A stretch of DNA of 64,000 bases from Viridothelium virens (Eukaryota; Ascomycota; Dothideomycetes; Trypetheliales; Trypetheliaceae): positions 1 to 64,000 of the forward strand of contig ML991871.1 in the NCBI GenBank assembly GCA_010094025.1, in the 5' to 3' direction. Below are positions 10,460 through 23,155 of the stretch, one piece after another. Under the pieces are notes generated by a model. That model ran no database searches, was not told where the DNA came from, and worked only from the letters and a program-made list of their open reading frames with translations. Position numbers and translations under genes: made by a program. How positions within the stretch are numbered: position 1 is the stretch's first letter; each line of letters starts with the position of its first letter.

Positions 10460-13400
10460 CTATTTCCTCATCAGCTCCTCGACTTTCTGCCGCTCAGCAT
10501 CAATCTGGCCCTGCAGTCGACGAGTCTTGTTCATGGCTTGGTCCCTGTAGAGATTTCATCAGTGTCTCGCTCTCTCTTCAACGTCAACGCCAGGCAATCT
10601 CACCTCTCAGATTGTAACTCGGCAACCTCCATTTGCGCCATGTTCATTCTCCCGACCACTTCTTGCATTTCGTTGTCTGCATTGGACAAAGCAGTCTCCA
10701 ACTCTTTGACTCGGTTTTCCAGCTGCTCAGTCCTCGTGGATTCCGCAACACTGACGCCAAGACCACTGCTGGTTTTATCCAGACGAGGACTCCTCGCCAT
10801 GAATAAGGGAGACAGGGGACTCTTGCGACCGCTCGCATTGCCGCCACCCGGTGATGGAAGACCTCGCAGTCGCTGGCGCTGGGCGTCGTGAGTTTCCCGC
10901 AGTTCGCGGACTTCCTGTTCATGGCCGGCAAGGGCATCTTCAGAGTCTTGTTGCGCGCTGATGACTTTGTCTTCGAGACTACGTAGTTTCGCTTGCATCT
11001 CGTTGATTCTTGACGCGCTATTCTTCTGCTCCTGTTCACCTCGGCCGATTGCATCGGCCAGTCGTTGCCGCAAAGCAGTGTTCGATTGCAACTGCTGCTG
11101 TACTTGGCTTGCAAGCTCGTCCATTCGAGAAGCCGCCTCGTTGAGTTGCTTTGCGAGTGACTGCTCTTTGCCGATGTGCTGCACCTCCGACTGCTGAAGA
11201 CGCTTGGCTTCACGTCGATAGTCCTGCGCTTGATTGAGGGCAAAATCACGTTCTGCTTCGGCTTCAGTAATCGACTGCTTGAGCATCTCCATGGTCTGTT
11301 CCACCTCCGGGCCAAGCGGGTTGTCTCCGCTCTTTTCCATTTCCTTGATGCGAGCCACAGATAAAGCATGTGTAGCACGCAGGTCCTTGTACGCACGATC
11401 GAGCGTGAGAATATCTGGATTGGCATTGCCGCCGCCGTTAAGGATACTGGAGTCGGGAACAAAGATGTCATTTTGCTCAAGCAACGCACGCAGAGAAGAG
11501 GTCTCTTCTTGGGCACGATCAAGATCCAGCTTGAGGCCACCAAGGCCCTTTTCACACTGGTACTTTTGGTCCATTGCATCATCTGCTCGTCGGCGAAGAG
11601 AGTTTACTTCTTGTCGGAGTTGTTTCACTTCTTTGCTGAAAGCTTGTCGACGTGGCGAGCCATTGAGTGCCTCATCTCGCTCCACTTCAAGTCGTTTCAC
11701 GATCTTAGCATGATCCCTGGCTTGGATATCTTGTCTGTCCAGCAAGTTCTTCAATGCTTTGTGGAGTGCATCGCGTTGCTCCTCGATATCTTTAAGACGA
11801 TCGATGGTCAGGGGTTCTGCCTTCTCGCCGCGGTCTTTGACTGAGTTCGAGCGTGACAGAGAACCCGATCGCCCTGGTGGGCCTATCGGGCTTCGTGCTA
11901 GGGAGTTTGATCTGGTCAAGCCGGCACGGGGCATTGCAGAATCGCTTTCTTCGGCAATGGAGTCAAAACGCGGCCGCTGGGCCTGGTTCTGCATGTCCAA
12001 TTGCATCCTTCTTGCATTTTTCAATGTTTCGTTTTCCGTCTTGACTGCCTGTAACTCCTGCTGCATCCGAGTATTCTCATAGGCAAGCTTCTCATGATCT
12101 GAAGCTGAGGTCTCCAGACCTTCGAGTTGTGCCTTTAATTTGGGAACAACTTCATCCCTAAGATTATCCCTTTCGTTGGTAAGTGGCTCAAGTTCCTCGC
12201 GTAAGGCCGTTAGCAAGTCTTCAAAGCTCTGAATGGTTTGTCGTTCCTCAGTAAGCTTCCGCCGTGTCTCCTCGAGGGATCTTTCTAAGCTCTGGACCCG
12301 TTCATTGCCAGCACCACCTTGGCCATCCCCTTTACCGCGTAATTGATCTTCCAGGGAGTGGACTTGGGCTTCTAGATCTCTTCTGATCCTCATTTCTCGT
12401 TGTGCTTTCTCTGCCATCTCAACTCTGAATTGTGCCTTTTCCTGTTCAGCTTTCCTTCGCAGCTTCTCTAACTCTTCAATCTTCGAGTCGGTATCGCCAA
12501 TGGGATACCTTGCTGAGCTCGCGCCAGAGTCTGAGTAATAGTCACTGGTACGCCTGCCAGCTTCCGAGCCGGTGAAGGGTGCCTCAGTTTTCCACCGCTC
12601 CACCTCATCCTCCAACTCCATCTCTCTACGAATTGAGCCAGCCAACTCGGCGCTGACCTCGCGCAGCTCGCGCTCCAACTCTTCAACGTGTGCATTGATG
12701 CTAGGTGATGACGATAGCAATGGTGTGCCCGGAACATTGAAGTATGACGTCTGGCCATTTGATCCATTGGCCTTTGGAATGTCGATGGCTATCGGAGGGG
12801 CAGTCCGGCCAACCATATCTCGAAAAACGTCTCCCACTATATTCGCGCCATTAGCTACTGGAGACAGTGATTTGTCGGAGAAGGTTGTTGTAGGTGAATC
12901 GTAAGCTTGTGATGGTTTCCAACCGAAGAATGAAGTGAACTTCTGTGCTGGTGAGACAGGTTGCTTCGAGACAGGGCCATAGTCGTCGTCGTCGTCCGAG
13001 TCAGTCAGGTCCGCCGGATAATGTGAAGCAGCGCCATTCAACTGAAGTGATAAGTTAAGTGGTTGAGCGGGGTGCGTCGAGGGCATAGTCTGCGTCCGCG
13101 TGTGCCGAGAAACCCCTTGTCCACTTTCCGTACCAGTACCGTTGCTATGTGAGACAGATTGTGTATCATAGATATTAGGCTTTGTTTCGCGACTCGGAGA
13201 AACTGTCAGCGATGAGGATCTAGGTGGGATCGGCCGGGATTGGGATTCGTTCGCGATAGAAACTCTCTTAAGGCTTCTCGGTTTGGCTCCTGCAGTGTGA
13301 AAATTATTGGTCACTGGCGTTTGGCCATGAGGGTTCCTACTCAACACCATGTCAGTTTCATTGCACGACCACACCTTATATCTAGATGACCTGCTTCCAA

Positions 13401-13780
13401 GCGAGAGGAGTGAAACGGTTGGCGACTCACACGTCAAGATCTCGTAGCGCAAAGTCTTGGGTGTCGACTTCTTCAATTGATCGCGGTTGTGTACTATCCA
13501 GCGACACCGACCGCTGCGATTGCTGCAACTGAACGTTTCGAGGAGACTGCGGTTCAGCAAAGCGCGTGGCTACTGACGATGAGTTTACCGGTAGAGGCTT
13601 CCTCTTGACAGGTGGTGATTTTGGGACAGCAGGCGTTTCGCTGTTCAATGCGTGGGAGGTTGGTTCTGCGATCTCGGCGAGATTTGTCTTGATCTCAGAC
13701 CGTGCGACAGGGGAAACATCAGAGCCAGTCGATTCAGATGATCCTCGCCAGGCGTGCGAGGGTGCAATGGATGGGCGCAT
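10460..13780 (-). CDS. Long coiled-coil protein, 1055 residues
   Basis: Three exons (13431-13780, 10604-13336, 10460-10544) joined by introns of 94 and 59 nt in consistent phase. Residues 1 to about 330 are Ser/Pro-rich and disordered, with basic patches (AKPRSLKRVS) and an acidic run TDSDDDDDYG. From about residue 330 to the end the sequence is almost unbroken heptad-rich coiled coil, starting with HVEELERELREVSAEL and REMELEDEVERWK, interrupted near the middle by a Ser/Arg-rich linker (LTRSNSLARSPIG). The short last exon extends the coil and ends VEELMRK. No motor, membrane segment or zinc motif is visible. Proteins of this shape in filamentous fungi are usually scaffolds at septa, tips or spindle-pole bodies, but nothing here identifies which; I do not assign a function. 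Confidence 0.85.
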
Positions 13781-14910
13781 TCTTTGTTACTAGAGGTTAC
13801 TGCATCGAGATGTGACGGGCAAGCCTAACCAGAGGCTGGAGAGCAAAGAACGTGATCAATAAGGGCTAAGTGACCAGGGACTACAGAGCAAGAGCACCTG
13901 GAGGCTCGCTCCGTGGTAATTCTATCGGCCTGGGATTGTTGCCAATCTCAATGGCGTTGACCACAGTGTCAGAGTGTCCAAGAGAGTCGCCAGGAATCGT
14001 TGGCGGTGAAGTAGCGAGGATCGGGCGGAAATGACAGCAGGCAACTCTCCTTCCAGAACGCTGCAAGATTGGCCGCGGTGATAGCGACTGTTTCCTCTCT
14101 TGGTAGACATCGGAGGAAAGGCTGGTGGCGTGGGCGGTTACTGGCCCCCTTTCCTCTGGCGCCATTGATGCTATCTTCCCTTCTCGGCGGCGTTGGCATG
14201 CGTTGGTGCAGTTGGTCCAGGTGGCTTCTGGGCTTTGGCGCTACCAGCGGCCCGTTCTGGCAACGATATTCAGGAACAAAAATCCGATTGGGCATTCTGA
14301 AAAGGGGCTTCAGCCTCCTTGGGCGCTAGTCAAGCAAGGTGCAGAACTTAGGCACCGTGCTGCACCCGCCACGAGATACCGTAGGTCAATTAGAGGTACG
14401 GAGTACATACGGAGTACCCAGAAAACACCTCATCCCCGAGTGCTCGAGTCGCCAGCGTTTACCGAGCGCTAGCAAAACCAGCCAATGAAATCTTCTGACG
14501 ACTCAGAACCTCAACTGATGATTAGGTAGACGTCCACTGTCATGCAACTACGTTCCACAGTCCAAGACCGAGCACGTTGGCGCACCCGTGAAGAGCCCCT
14601 CAGGCTACTCCAAGCATGTGACTACTTTGACTCCGTAAGGTACCTAAGGTACTCATATCTACGAAATATTATCCCTCCGTTACCTCATCTGAGGAGAGGC
14701 TTTGGGGGACCTATTCATTGCTTGTGATTCTATCTCGAAAATATAGGTTGGCCTGCCTGCTATTGCTACTCACGCTTCATTTCGTCCTAGCTTGGTCAAT
14801 CCTCATTAAATAGGAACGAGTGTCAAGTCTTATCTCATTCCACCAGTAAAGTTGCTGACGGTCCCCACTAATCGATAACCCATAGCTGGACACCTATTCG
14901 CATCGACCAA
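13781..14910. other. Intergenic region with palindromic GTAC motifs
   Basis: Upstream of the coiled-coil gene and downstream of the NTF2-fold gene. Carries two adjacent TACGGAGTAC copies (about 14396-14416) and further GGTACC/GGTAC repeats near 14636-14653. No gene recognised. Confidence 0.5.
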
Positions 14911-15396
14911 TCATTTTCCCTCTGTCGCAAGTCGCTTGTCCCTATTCTCATTTGCTCTCTTCATCAGGGGCCTCAGCCCACGATCCGTCGCCTTGCTATC
15001 GAGGAATTCAATAGTTCGAGTAATCTTCTCGCCCGTCTCGTCCATCGTCAACATGAAGACGTATTCCCCTTGATACACCCACTCTTGCTGAGAGATGCCA
15101 TCGTCCTTCACGTCGTCACGGAAAATCGTTTGGCTCGTCGCCCATACTATGACTTGATTACTGGCTTCGCTCTCGATGTATTCCTTTGCCGTCACGGGAA
15201 ATCCGCTCATGACGTTACGGGTGCGACCAATATGGTCAAGCATGCCTCGCTTATCTAATGGCGCCGACATGTTGAGCGAAGCAGGCCTGAAATAATGGGC
15301 ATGATCCTCTGCAAGAACGGCGTTCAGCTCTTGTGTGTCCAGGGTTGCAAAATGGCCAATGTATCTTTTCGCAGTCTCGAGACGCTTTGATCCCAT
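14911..15396 (-). CDS. NTF2/SnoaL-fold protein
   Basis: Single exon of 161 residues. The pattern fits the SnoaL/NTF2-like cone fold: an N-terminal helix pair (KRLETAKRYIGHFATLDTQ, ELNAVLAEDHAHYF), a LDKRGMLDHIGRTRNVMSGF helix, then alternating beta strands (SNQVIVWATSQTIF, QEWVYQGEYVFMLTM, KITRTIEFLDSKAT). Such proteins bind or convert small hydrophobic molecules in a pocket, and many fungal members have no known substrate. The His residues in AEDHAHYF sit where pocket residues are often found, but no specific catalytic pair can be named. There is no signal peptide and no neighbouring biosynthetic gene to suggest a pathway. The C-terminus is Lys/Arg-rich. Confidence 0.75.
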   Translation of the reverse strand: MGSKRLETAKRYIGHFATLDTQELNAVLAEDHAHYFRPASLNMSAPLDKRGMLDHIGRTRNVMSGFPVTAKEYIESEASNQVIVWATSQTIFRDDVKDDGISQQEWVYQGEYVFMLTMDETGEKITRTIEFLDSKATDRGLRPLMKRANENRDKRLATEGK

Positions 15397-16278
15397 TCTT
15401 TCTGCTCCTCTGAGAGTGTTGCCAGCAATACGCAGGCGGTTAGAAAATTGTGCTAACAGATTAGATGTTGAACAGAAATCTCGAGGTAGGGAGAGGGACT
15501 TTTAAAGTCGAAAATGCATTGAGATAATGACCTCTTCGAGGCGAGACGCAGTTGAAGCTGTTCCGCTAAATCCGAAGTCGCTGCTCACTTAACGGAATTT
15601 ACGGGGTTATTACATTCCCTAGGTCCGCTTGATCTGACACTAGACGACGGCTTTTCTAGCTATGAGTGAACCTGTGCGGGAATACCATCACATCAGATTG
15701 CCAGCTCATCTACGTCCTACCGGGTGACATAAGAAGTATCGGCAGACACACAAGGCTCAAGGCCTTGCTGGGGCCCTCCACATAGTGTAAAGCTCGAAGA
15801 GGACATCAAGAGGTCTAATACCGATTCCAACCTGACATCCCGTTGAACTCTTTTTCATGCTCTGTCGTACAATTAAACTCTGTTAAGGGATCCTCAGATC
15901 GGATCAAGGTGGCAATATCAGCCACCTTTGATGGCACTGATGTTTCTTCACCACTTGGAGGTCAACGGAAGTCTAATATCTCTTCAAATTCTATCCCATC
16001 TCACCTGATTCGCGTTGCTTCGTTTTGGCTACGAGCTCATCGAGCATGTGCATGGGAACACCGAGGGACAAATAAGAATTACCCCCCCCCCCAAACAACA
16101 ACAAAAAAACACGGCCAAGCAAGAAAGCTAAGAAAAGAAGAAAAGAGGGAAAATGTCGGTGATATGAGCATATGTAGGTCTGCCTGATGGACTACGGGGA
16201 TTTGACCTCGTAGCTGACACCTCATGAGCCAAAGGCGTGAAGGGTCGTAGGAAACTTCTGCTTTGACTACACGTTCAA
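15397..16278. other. Intergenic region
   Basis: Between two minus-strand genes. A C10 run near 16082 and an A-rich stretch follow. No gene recognised. Confidence 0.5.
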
Positions 16279-17646
16279 TCAGACCATCTGTACGGGCTCA
16301 AGCGACAATCTACTCTGAGACCCTGACGGTGCAGTAGATGGTGGGAAAGATACAGTATTCCGCAGTTCTCCTCCGGTCACGCTTTCCTCTCTCCCAACCT
16401 TAATGGCACTACTTTTACTGGACACTTCCTCCAGCTCGATTCTGCTTTCAGATCCAGCATTCGTACCACCCGCTTTGGCAACGCTACGAGCTTCCTCATG
16501 TATCGTGCTGAGCTTGAAGCTCTCACGACTACCGGTGACCTTACTCCAGATAGAATGGGTCATGTATGCAGTATAACTCCACACAGAGCGCCAGGTAGGA
16601 GCGGAGGCCACCATGATACCCAAACAGACCTCGGCCGGCGTGGCATATGCAGTACCCAAGAAGGAATAAGAAGGATCTTCGTTCGTATATTGAAGGTAAT
16701 AGACAATCCTAATGATACTGACGATAAAGGTCCTATAGGCAAATATGTTAGTTCAACGTACACTTCCGAGTTTCAAGCAGAACGTACAAGCCGCCGAGCA
16801 TGAACACCGCCGAAATGGCGAGCTTCTTTTGAAATGTTGCGTGCAAGCGCCATACCATTGGCATTGGTAGGACGAGAATGTACAGATCAGTGAGAACGTT
16901 CAGGATCGCCGTCCCCCAGTAGAATTGGACGTCATCAATACACTTAGCTTGGATCGTCAGATCGTAGAAGCCTGCGATGGGCCTGCAAGCAAAGATCGCA
17001 ACGAGTGTGTTGGCTATACACATGCATGAGACAAAGACTATCCCAGCCCAGCATAGTTGGCGGAAGCGTTGACTGATGAATATGCGAAGGTAGAATAGCA
17101 AAATGGAGAGTTTGATGATCGGATAACAAGACACATTCAGGATATTGAAAGCATAATTCAGCTGGACTGATGTTTCAGTATTCGTCTTCCTGAGGATGCT
17201 TGCTGCTGCTCACCTTGTGGAATAGGATTTTCTGGGGTTGAGTCAATGCCTCCCAGTGCTCGCCAAGTCCAGCATCCCAAGCTTGGTTCAGTTAGCATTT
17301 CCACTCCGGGGGATTACACCGTGACGGAGAGCTTGACCATAAATCAGTGAAACAATGAAGGAGCCAATCGCAATGATCTGTAGTATGCTGGTCAGCGAAT
17401 GGCCCAATGAGTCTAGGAAAGGGACTGTACGGAGCCGCCCACGAACGTCCAGTCGTCTCTTGCTAGCCCAAGGTGTGTGATGGTACGTGAGATAAGACGT
17501 AAGAGCACACACGCTACTGCGACAATTAGTATGACAATGTAGAAGCCACCTAGATTTCTATTCTGATTGCCCTCTAAGTGTGATCCTTGACCTTGCATCG
17601 TTTGCCGCCGGGATAGCTCCACAACAGAGAATTGGACAGACGTCAT
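16279..17646 (-). CDS. Fungal rhodopsin-like seven-helix membrane protein (PTH11-like group)
   Basis: Five exons by my model (17431-17646, 17338-17377, 17214-17281, 16788-17161, 16279-16732), 383 residues. Helices are visible at GGFYIVILIVAVACVLLRLI, then IIAIGSFIVSLIY, NILNVSCYPIIKLSILLFYL, CWAGIVFVSCMCIANTLVAI, FYWGTAILNVLTDLYILVLP, LAISAVFMLGGLTFIVSIIR and one near CLGIMVASAPTWRSV. The ARDDW box after helix 1, GLGEHW in the extracellular loop and LTDLYILVLPMPMVW are typical of the fungal integral-membrane rhodopsin-domain family, whose members include proposed surface receptors. The cytoplasmic tail is Ser/Glu-rich. One junction is ambiguous: intron 17282-17337 (GTCAAG donor, 56 nt) or 17282-17319 (GTGTAA donor, 38 nt) both keep frame. 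No CFEM domain is present at the N-terminus. Ligand unknown. Confidence 0.8.
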
Positions 17647-19227
17647 TAGAAAAGGTCAGCCTGGCTGATTTTGTCGCACACGAGTGTCCTCGCATGGGAG
17701 CCGATTTGACGAATGGTTGAAATTTGACGAGAGATCAAGTTTCAAAGACACAGCTGAGGCATCATAAGAATCGAATCTCCTGTCCTCCAGCTGGCCTCTC
17801 CGGGCCTTGTGATTCACGGCCTGCACTGCTTCCTTGCTCTATCTGCTTGCGGGCGTAGCAGCAGCCTACAGCTTACAGCCTCGTCGTAACCAAGATCGGC
17901 AGGAATCGTCATAATAGCGATGCGTGCAGTTTGAAGAGGTGAACGCCCGGCAGATTGCATGGGGCTTTGCCATTCAGAAAGCCCGAGCGACGAAAGAGAT
18001 CGCAATTGGGTCAGGCTGACTTAATCGGTGCCTCCTATTAGTGCTACCAATGCGGAGTTGCGGTCAAAGGCTAGTTTCGAGGCTTCTGTAAGCACACTAA
18101 AATCAGCCTAAAATTTCCCCCCAGAAATTGAAAGAAAGAAAAGGTGGGTACCTATGGAGCCAAGGAGATCGCATGCAGAACAAGAAGAACCACAACTTTG
18201 GGTGAGGTAAATAGGTGGGTATGGTCATACGGCTCGTCCCGTCCCATATATTTCACGATGCCGGTAAGATCGCAGTCCACATTTGTCTCCAGCCTGGTAC
18301 CACTTGGGGTCTTCCTTGTCGTGACACAAATTATCCAGAAGAGAAAAATTTGTTGACTTGCGTCATCTGAATATGTCATTAAATGAGTATTTGCGGGGGA
18401 GAACAAATAATGCATGGTATGGTCTTCATGTTTAACACTATCATAATCATCGACATTTCATGGCATGGTACTGACTGCGACCACAACCTCAGAGCTAAAA
18501 GTCTTCGAACTGTAACCTGTGTTACCCAATAAATCGACGACTGCGTTTTGCTCCTCGCGATCTAGAATTCGCCATGCGTCAAAAATCTGTGCTGATTCCA
18601 CCTCATGTTGCAAACGTGGATAAGCGCACACTGAATAGCCGTGGTAAGAGGTTCATGAGCAGGTCCTGATTTATGAATAAATCCGAAATGGCAAGGACCG
18701 CCTCTATGAGCAGCTCAGCCTAGCGAGCACTCGTGCGCTAACATGTTGCACACTCTGTATTTCGCAGAATCTGTCTCTTTTGTAGATACTTCTCGTTCGA
18801 GCAAACGTCTCGCTTACTGCTATGATGCTAAGGATACGCGAGCGCCTCGGTCTATACTCTCCATGCGACTGAAAGATCCAGAGCAGATAGTGAAATGGAG
18901 TTTCTCCTCAGGGAAGGATTCTGAGCCACGGTAAGGCAGACATGCGCGTCCTGTGGGTAGTGTGGTAGGGGCTCGAATTACAGAGTCAATGATCTTTCAT
19001 CGATTGCCGAGTCGTTAGAAAAGCTGTTCGTAGGTACAAACTGCATGAATATACCGATATAGCTTGGAGGGTCTTCAGTAACGCAAGTCTTGATATCGGA
19101 TGGCCTTCCTGCTGCAGATGACAGTGATGCACGAGAGAAAGAGGATATGCACAATGGCTCAAAGAGTAGTTGTGTCGATTACCCAGGCTCCAACTCCGAT
19201 TCCAATGCCAGTACGATATCCAGGCTC
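17647..19227. other. Intergenic region
   Basis: 1.6 kb upstream of the 7TM gene and downstream of the LIM-protein gene. Short open frames exist on both strands but show no motif or codon signal I can support. Confidence 0.5.
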
Positions 19228-22200
19228 TTAAGCCTTCAGTCTTCGCGCCTCGCATTTCACACAGACCGGATCCTGACTCTCGCCTCTCAGGAAATATCGG
19301 CCATCGCCGAAGTCTCCTCCGCACTCCTATCAAACCCTGGTTAGCCACACCATCCACTCTCTATTCGTTTCCTCACAGTATGAGAAAAAAAAAAAAAAAA
19401 TGGAAAGCAAAAAGAAACTCACCACACAAACAAAGCACTCCTGATGCCACTCCGCCCCCAACGCCTTCACCACCACCTCCGTCACCGGCCGCCGACACTT
19501 CCGACACTTCGCACTATACCGATTGGTATGGCACCCGACACACCAAGCATACCCATCGCGCTCCACAAACGGCATCTGCGCATCGAACGGGTCGCCACAC
19601 TGCGCGCAGAAGAAATGGCCAACATGCCACTCCGCGCCGCACGCGACCACGACCTCGCCCTCGATGGGCGTATGGCAGCTCTTGCAGCGCGGGCTGAACA
19701 TCTCATGGAAGTCCAAGTGGCAGTAGAACCGCAGCGACATGCCCCCTCCACCATTCCCCACGCCAAAGTACCCATCCTCCACCTCCGACGGCCCCTCCTC
19801 AACCACCTCGCCCGCCTCCCTTCGCGCAATCCGGTCCAGTCGCGCCGCCCGCGCGCTGTCGGGCTCGGGGTAGAAGGCGACGCATTCGAGGCCCTCGCCG
19901 CAATGGTGGCACGTGAAGCATTCCGGGTGGAAGCGCTGGGAGGCGGCGGAGACGATGCGGCCTGCGATGGGGAGGGCGCATTGTGCGCATTGGGCTTGGG
20001 TGCGGCGGGTGGATGGGGTCCAGTGCGGGGTGGAAGATGGGTTCGTTCCGATGGCGGAGGTGGTGGTGTGAGCGTGTCGGAGAGGAGCGGGGCGGGGCGC
20101 AGATGGGGTAGGTTGGGGGAGGGGGCGGATGCTTGGTTTGGAGTGGTTTTGGTTGTGCGAGGGTGTGTTGATCGCAGGTAGTGGACGGGAAGAACTTGGA
20201 GGGTTGAAACTGTCGGGAGTGTTGATTGTCGGTAGAGGTCGTGAAGAGCTGGATGGAGTCGAATTTCTGGGGGCTTTGATCGTCGGTAGAGGACGCTGTT
20301 TGTTTGAAGGTCGAGGCTGATCTTGTATATTGATAATTGGGATGGATGGTTTGTTGGGCATAAGACTGGGCTCGTCTGCGATACAGATAGTTGGAAGAGT
20401 CTGCTGATGGGCTGACCTTGGTTCATCGGGGAGATTGATTGAGGGAACAGGAGTAGTGTTGCTTCGGGTAAGAGGGGCCTGTGGATGGCTATAGTTTGGA
20501 TTACTCGATGGTTCAGGCTCATTGATGATGGGAATTTGAGGTGGCCCATCGACATTGATCGATGGTACGACAATACTCATTTCCATAGTGTCGTTGTGGA
20601 CAGCCGGTGGAGGCGAATGAGCTCGCTCACGAGAAGCAACATCAAGAACGTTCAGTGTTGATATTCCAATCGTTGTCGCGGCTTTGATTGGCATCGGCGA
20701 AGGTCGTTCAAGTTTTGGCTCAGCCTTGGAACCCTGGGATGAAGGAGGGTTGGCTTTTGATATCTCTTCCTCGAGTTCAACCTCTTTCGGTTTCCAGTTG
20801 GGATCAAAGCTAACGATAGGCCTACCAGGCTTATCACTAACCACGCTTGGGGTTGGTAGTTTTGGGCTTCTATCTTTTATTTTCATACTAGTAGCAGCCC
20901 TGATATCATCTCCGCGAACCTCTTTTCCATCCTTGATTCTTGGACTGTCTTCAGATCCCACGAGAGCATTATCATTTGGGGTTAGCGGACGCGGCGGCGT
21001 TGATGTATTGGAAGTGTATCCGGGATTTCGAGACTGGGACGGTGGGTTCTTCTGTATCTCATATTTGTCGAATTTCTTGGAATTCAATATTGGTTCAGAG
21101 TTTGAGCGCTCGTGAATTTCCTGCTGCGCGAACTTAACTCTTGCAAATGGGTTTCTCCTCAGTGACAGCGGTACAGGCGGAGGTCGAGGATCTGCTATCT
21201 TAGCTTTTTGAATCTCTTCTGGCTCTTCGTAGATCTGATCATCAGGGTTCTTGAAAGTAGACTTGCTAGCTTCCCGACTAACTTTTCGTTTCGAGCCGCT
21301 ACTAGTTCGGCGATGAGTGGAGATGTCCCTTGCAACGGATTGCGCTAAACCGCTATAAGGTTTCTTTGCGAATGAGCTGAGCGGCACAGTAGTGTCTTCC
21401 TTGCTTGGGTCATTCGTTTCTGCAGGCTGACTGCTTATGTGTGGCGTCTTCAACGAAGGATCACTTGGTACCCGGCTACTTTGACCACTGTGCCGCTCGC
21501 TTGTCATACATGTAGATGAGTACGAGATTGGGTCTGACTCCGATGGCAAGTCACTGTGTGGTAATGGTCTGGGTCTCTCCATACTATGTGCCCGAGCGTG
21601 GCTTCCTCTTCGTAGATGTTCCTTATATTTGGCTGCCTCTGGGTTGCGATATGGTGCACCCGGATTTTGGTGTTTCCAAACAAGCTCGGATGCCTCGTCT
21701 TGCGCGGCAGCATGCAGCTTCTTTTCTGCCTTCAAATCCATGTCTCTTAATGCCATAGTGACTGACCGAGTTTCCTGACGCTCCATCCAACGGTGTCCAT
21801 TCTCGACATACGGAATCTCCTTTCTCTCTTCGTTTCCCTCCTTTGATTCACCTGATGCCTGTCTCTTCATAGGTTTGCCAGAGGGCTGCTGCACGAGTGG
21901 GCGACCGGCGTGTGCATCATGCTTGTCACTAAGTCGTTCAGATGAAGCATTGTGGAGTGAAAGAGCACTCATGGATCGAGGTGGGAGTTCAGACGCTTCA
22001 AAGCCGGGTGATTGGCCATGAGAATTCCCATCTTGATTCTCCAGATCTGGTTTGGACGGAGAAGCACGAAGCCACGGTAAGGGCCTGGTACCCATAGGAC
22101 GTTGGGGGCGGTTCGAACGAAGATCATGGAGATATTCGCCTGTATTTGCTGCTAGTGAGTCAAAAAGCTCTTTTAATCTCCTCATCCATTGGAGATAAAC

Positions 22201-22314
22201 CTAGTAAAGTTGGGGTTGGGAGAAGACTATTGGCTACTAACCCATCTGATTTCGAGACATATAAGTAGGACCCGACACGCTCGGAGGCCTCTCTCTGCTC
22301 GATTTCCTAAACAT
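19228..22314 (-). CDS. Paxillin-like protein with three C-terminal LIM domains
   Basis: Three exons (22242-22314, 19423-22139, 19228-19326), 962 residues. The first exon encodes MFRKSSRERPPSVSGPTYMS and joins in phase to GEYLHDLRSN. Residues about 40-710 are Pro/Ser-rich and disordered, with repeated PLPTI/INTP motifs. Three LIM domains fill the C-terminus: LIM1 from CAQCALPIAGRIV with a roughly 50-residue insertion between its zinc ligands, LIM2 from CKSCHTPIEGEVV, and LIM3 from CRKCRRPVTEVVV completed by the last exon (ECGGDFGDGRYF to KCEARRLKA). This matches yeast Pxl1-type proteins, which anchor Rho/cytokinesis factors at the septum and sites of polarised growth. The last intron (96 nt) contains a T16 tract on the coding strand. 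Reading through that intron would truncate LIM3, so splicing matters for function. The LIM region lies in a very GC-rich patch. Confidence 0.9.
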
Positions 22315-23155
22315 GATGACGAAGTGTAATGTATGAACGCAGTCTGAGATATATCAACGCGTCGTTGGGAGGAGGTAAACAGCACTGTGAAACTATATTG
22401 AATCGTCTACGATACAATGAAGTACTGAGGTGTAAGATGTCTTTCGAATAGGAATAGCGAAGGAATAGCGGAGGATTGTCTGCAATGGAGAGATAGAGAG
22501 GAATGCCTCATCACGAAGCTTTGGTGGAGGGCATGTGTGGTGCTCCGTACCGCGCGCTAGCGGTGCCACGGCAACCAGTTTCAGCTTCATCCTGGCGGAC
22601 CTGTAACAATGCTACGTCACTTTTCGATCTCGAGTCAGCTTTCTGCATCGTAAAAAGCAAAAGAGAAAGGCCCCCACGTGCTCGTAACGTGCGTGCATGC
22701 CCCTAATAGTCAGCTTATCACCTTATTCTCGTCTCGTCTGCAGGCAGAAGGATGGCCTTCCTCGTTCTTATCGACGCCCGAGTCCCACCGGCCATGGTAG
22801 GAAAACCACTCACTTCAAGACAGCTGAAGAGGCCTGCTCCGAGCTAGCCCCGAATATGGCCAATTGCATAATTGGCTGCCCTCCCCGGCCCACCCGTAGT
22901 CTGGGTGGTGTGGATACGGGACATGAAGAACCAACATCGGGAATAACGGCGCCACACTGGAGCGGCCCGTTACGAGAGATAATCAATGACTCGGTGGACT
23001 CCTGATGTCGTCTGGCAGGAAGTCATAAAGAGGCGGAAGTCTTCTCTCGTCTCCATAGTCTTCGCAGTCTCCATCTTCGGTTTTCTTGAATGACCGACCA
23101 ATAGCAAGACCCGGCAGAGCCTCAAGCACTTTCATTGGGTACCAAGAACGCTACC
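22315..23155. other. Divergent intergenic region
   Basis: Shared upstream region of the LIM-protein gene (minus) and the MFS transporter (plus). No coding stretch recognised. Confidence 0.5.

Noticed and set aside
10644-11582. 312-codon alternative frame inside the coiled-coil gene
   Set aside because: Same strand, shifted frame, Ser/Arg-rich with no heptads; the main frame is a continuous coiled coil.
19444-20573. 245-codon plus-strand and 363-codon alternative minus-strand frames over the LIM region
   Set aside because: The third frame encodes three intact LIM domains; the others are Arg/Pro/Ser-rich shadows caused by high GC.
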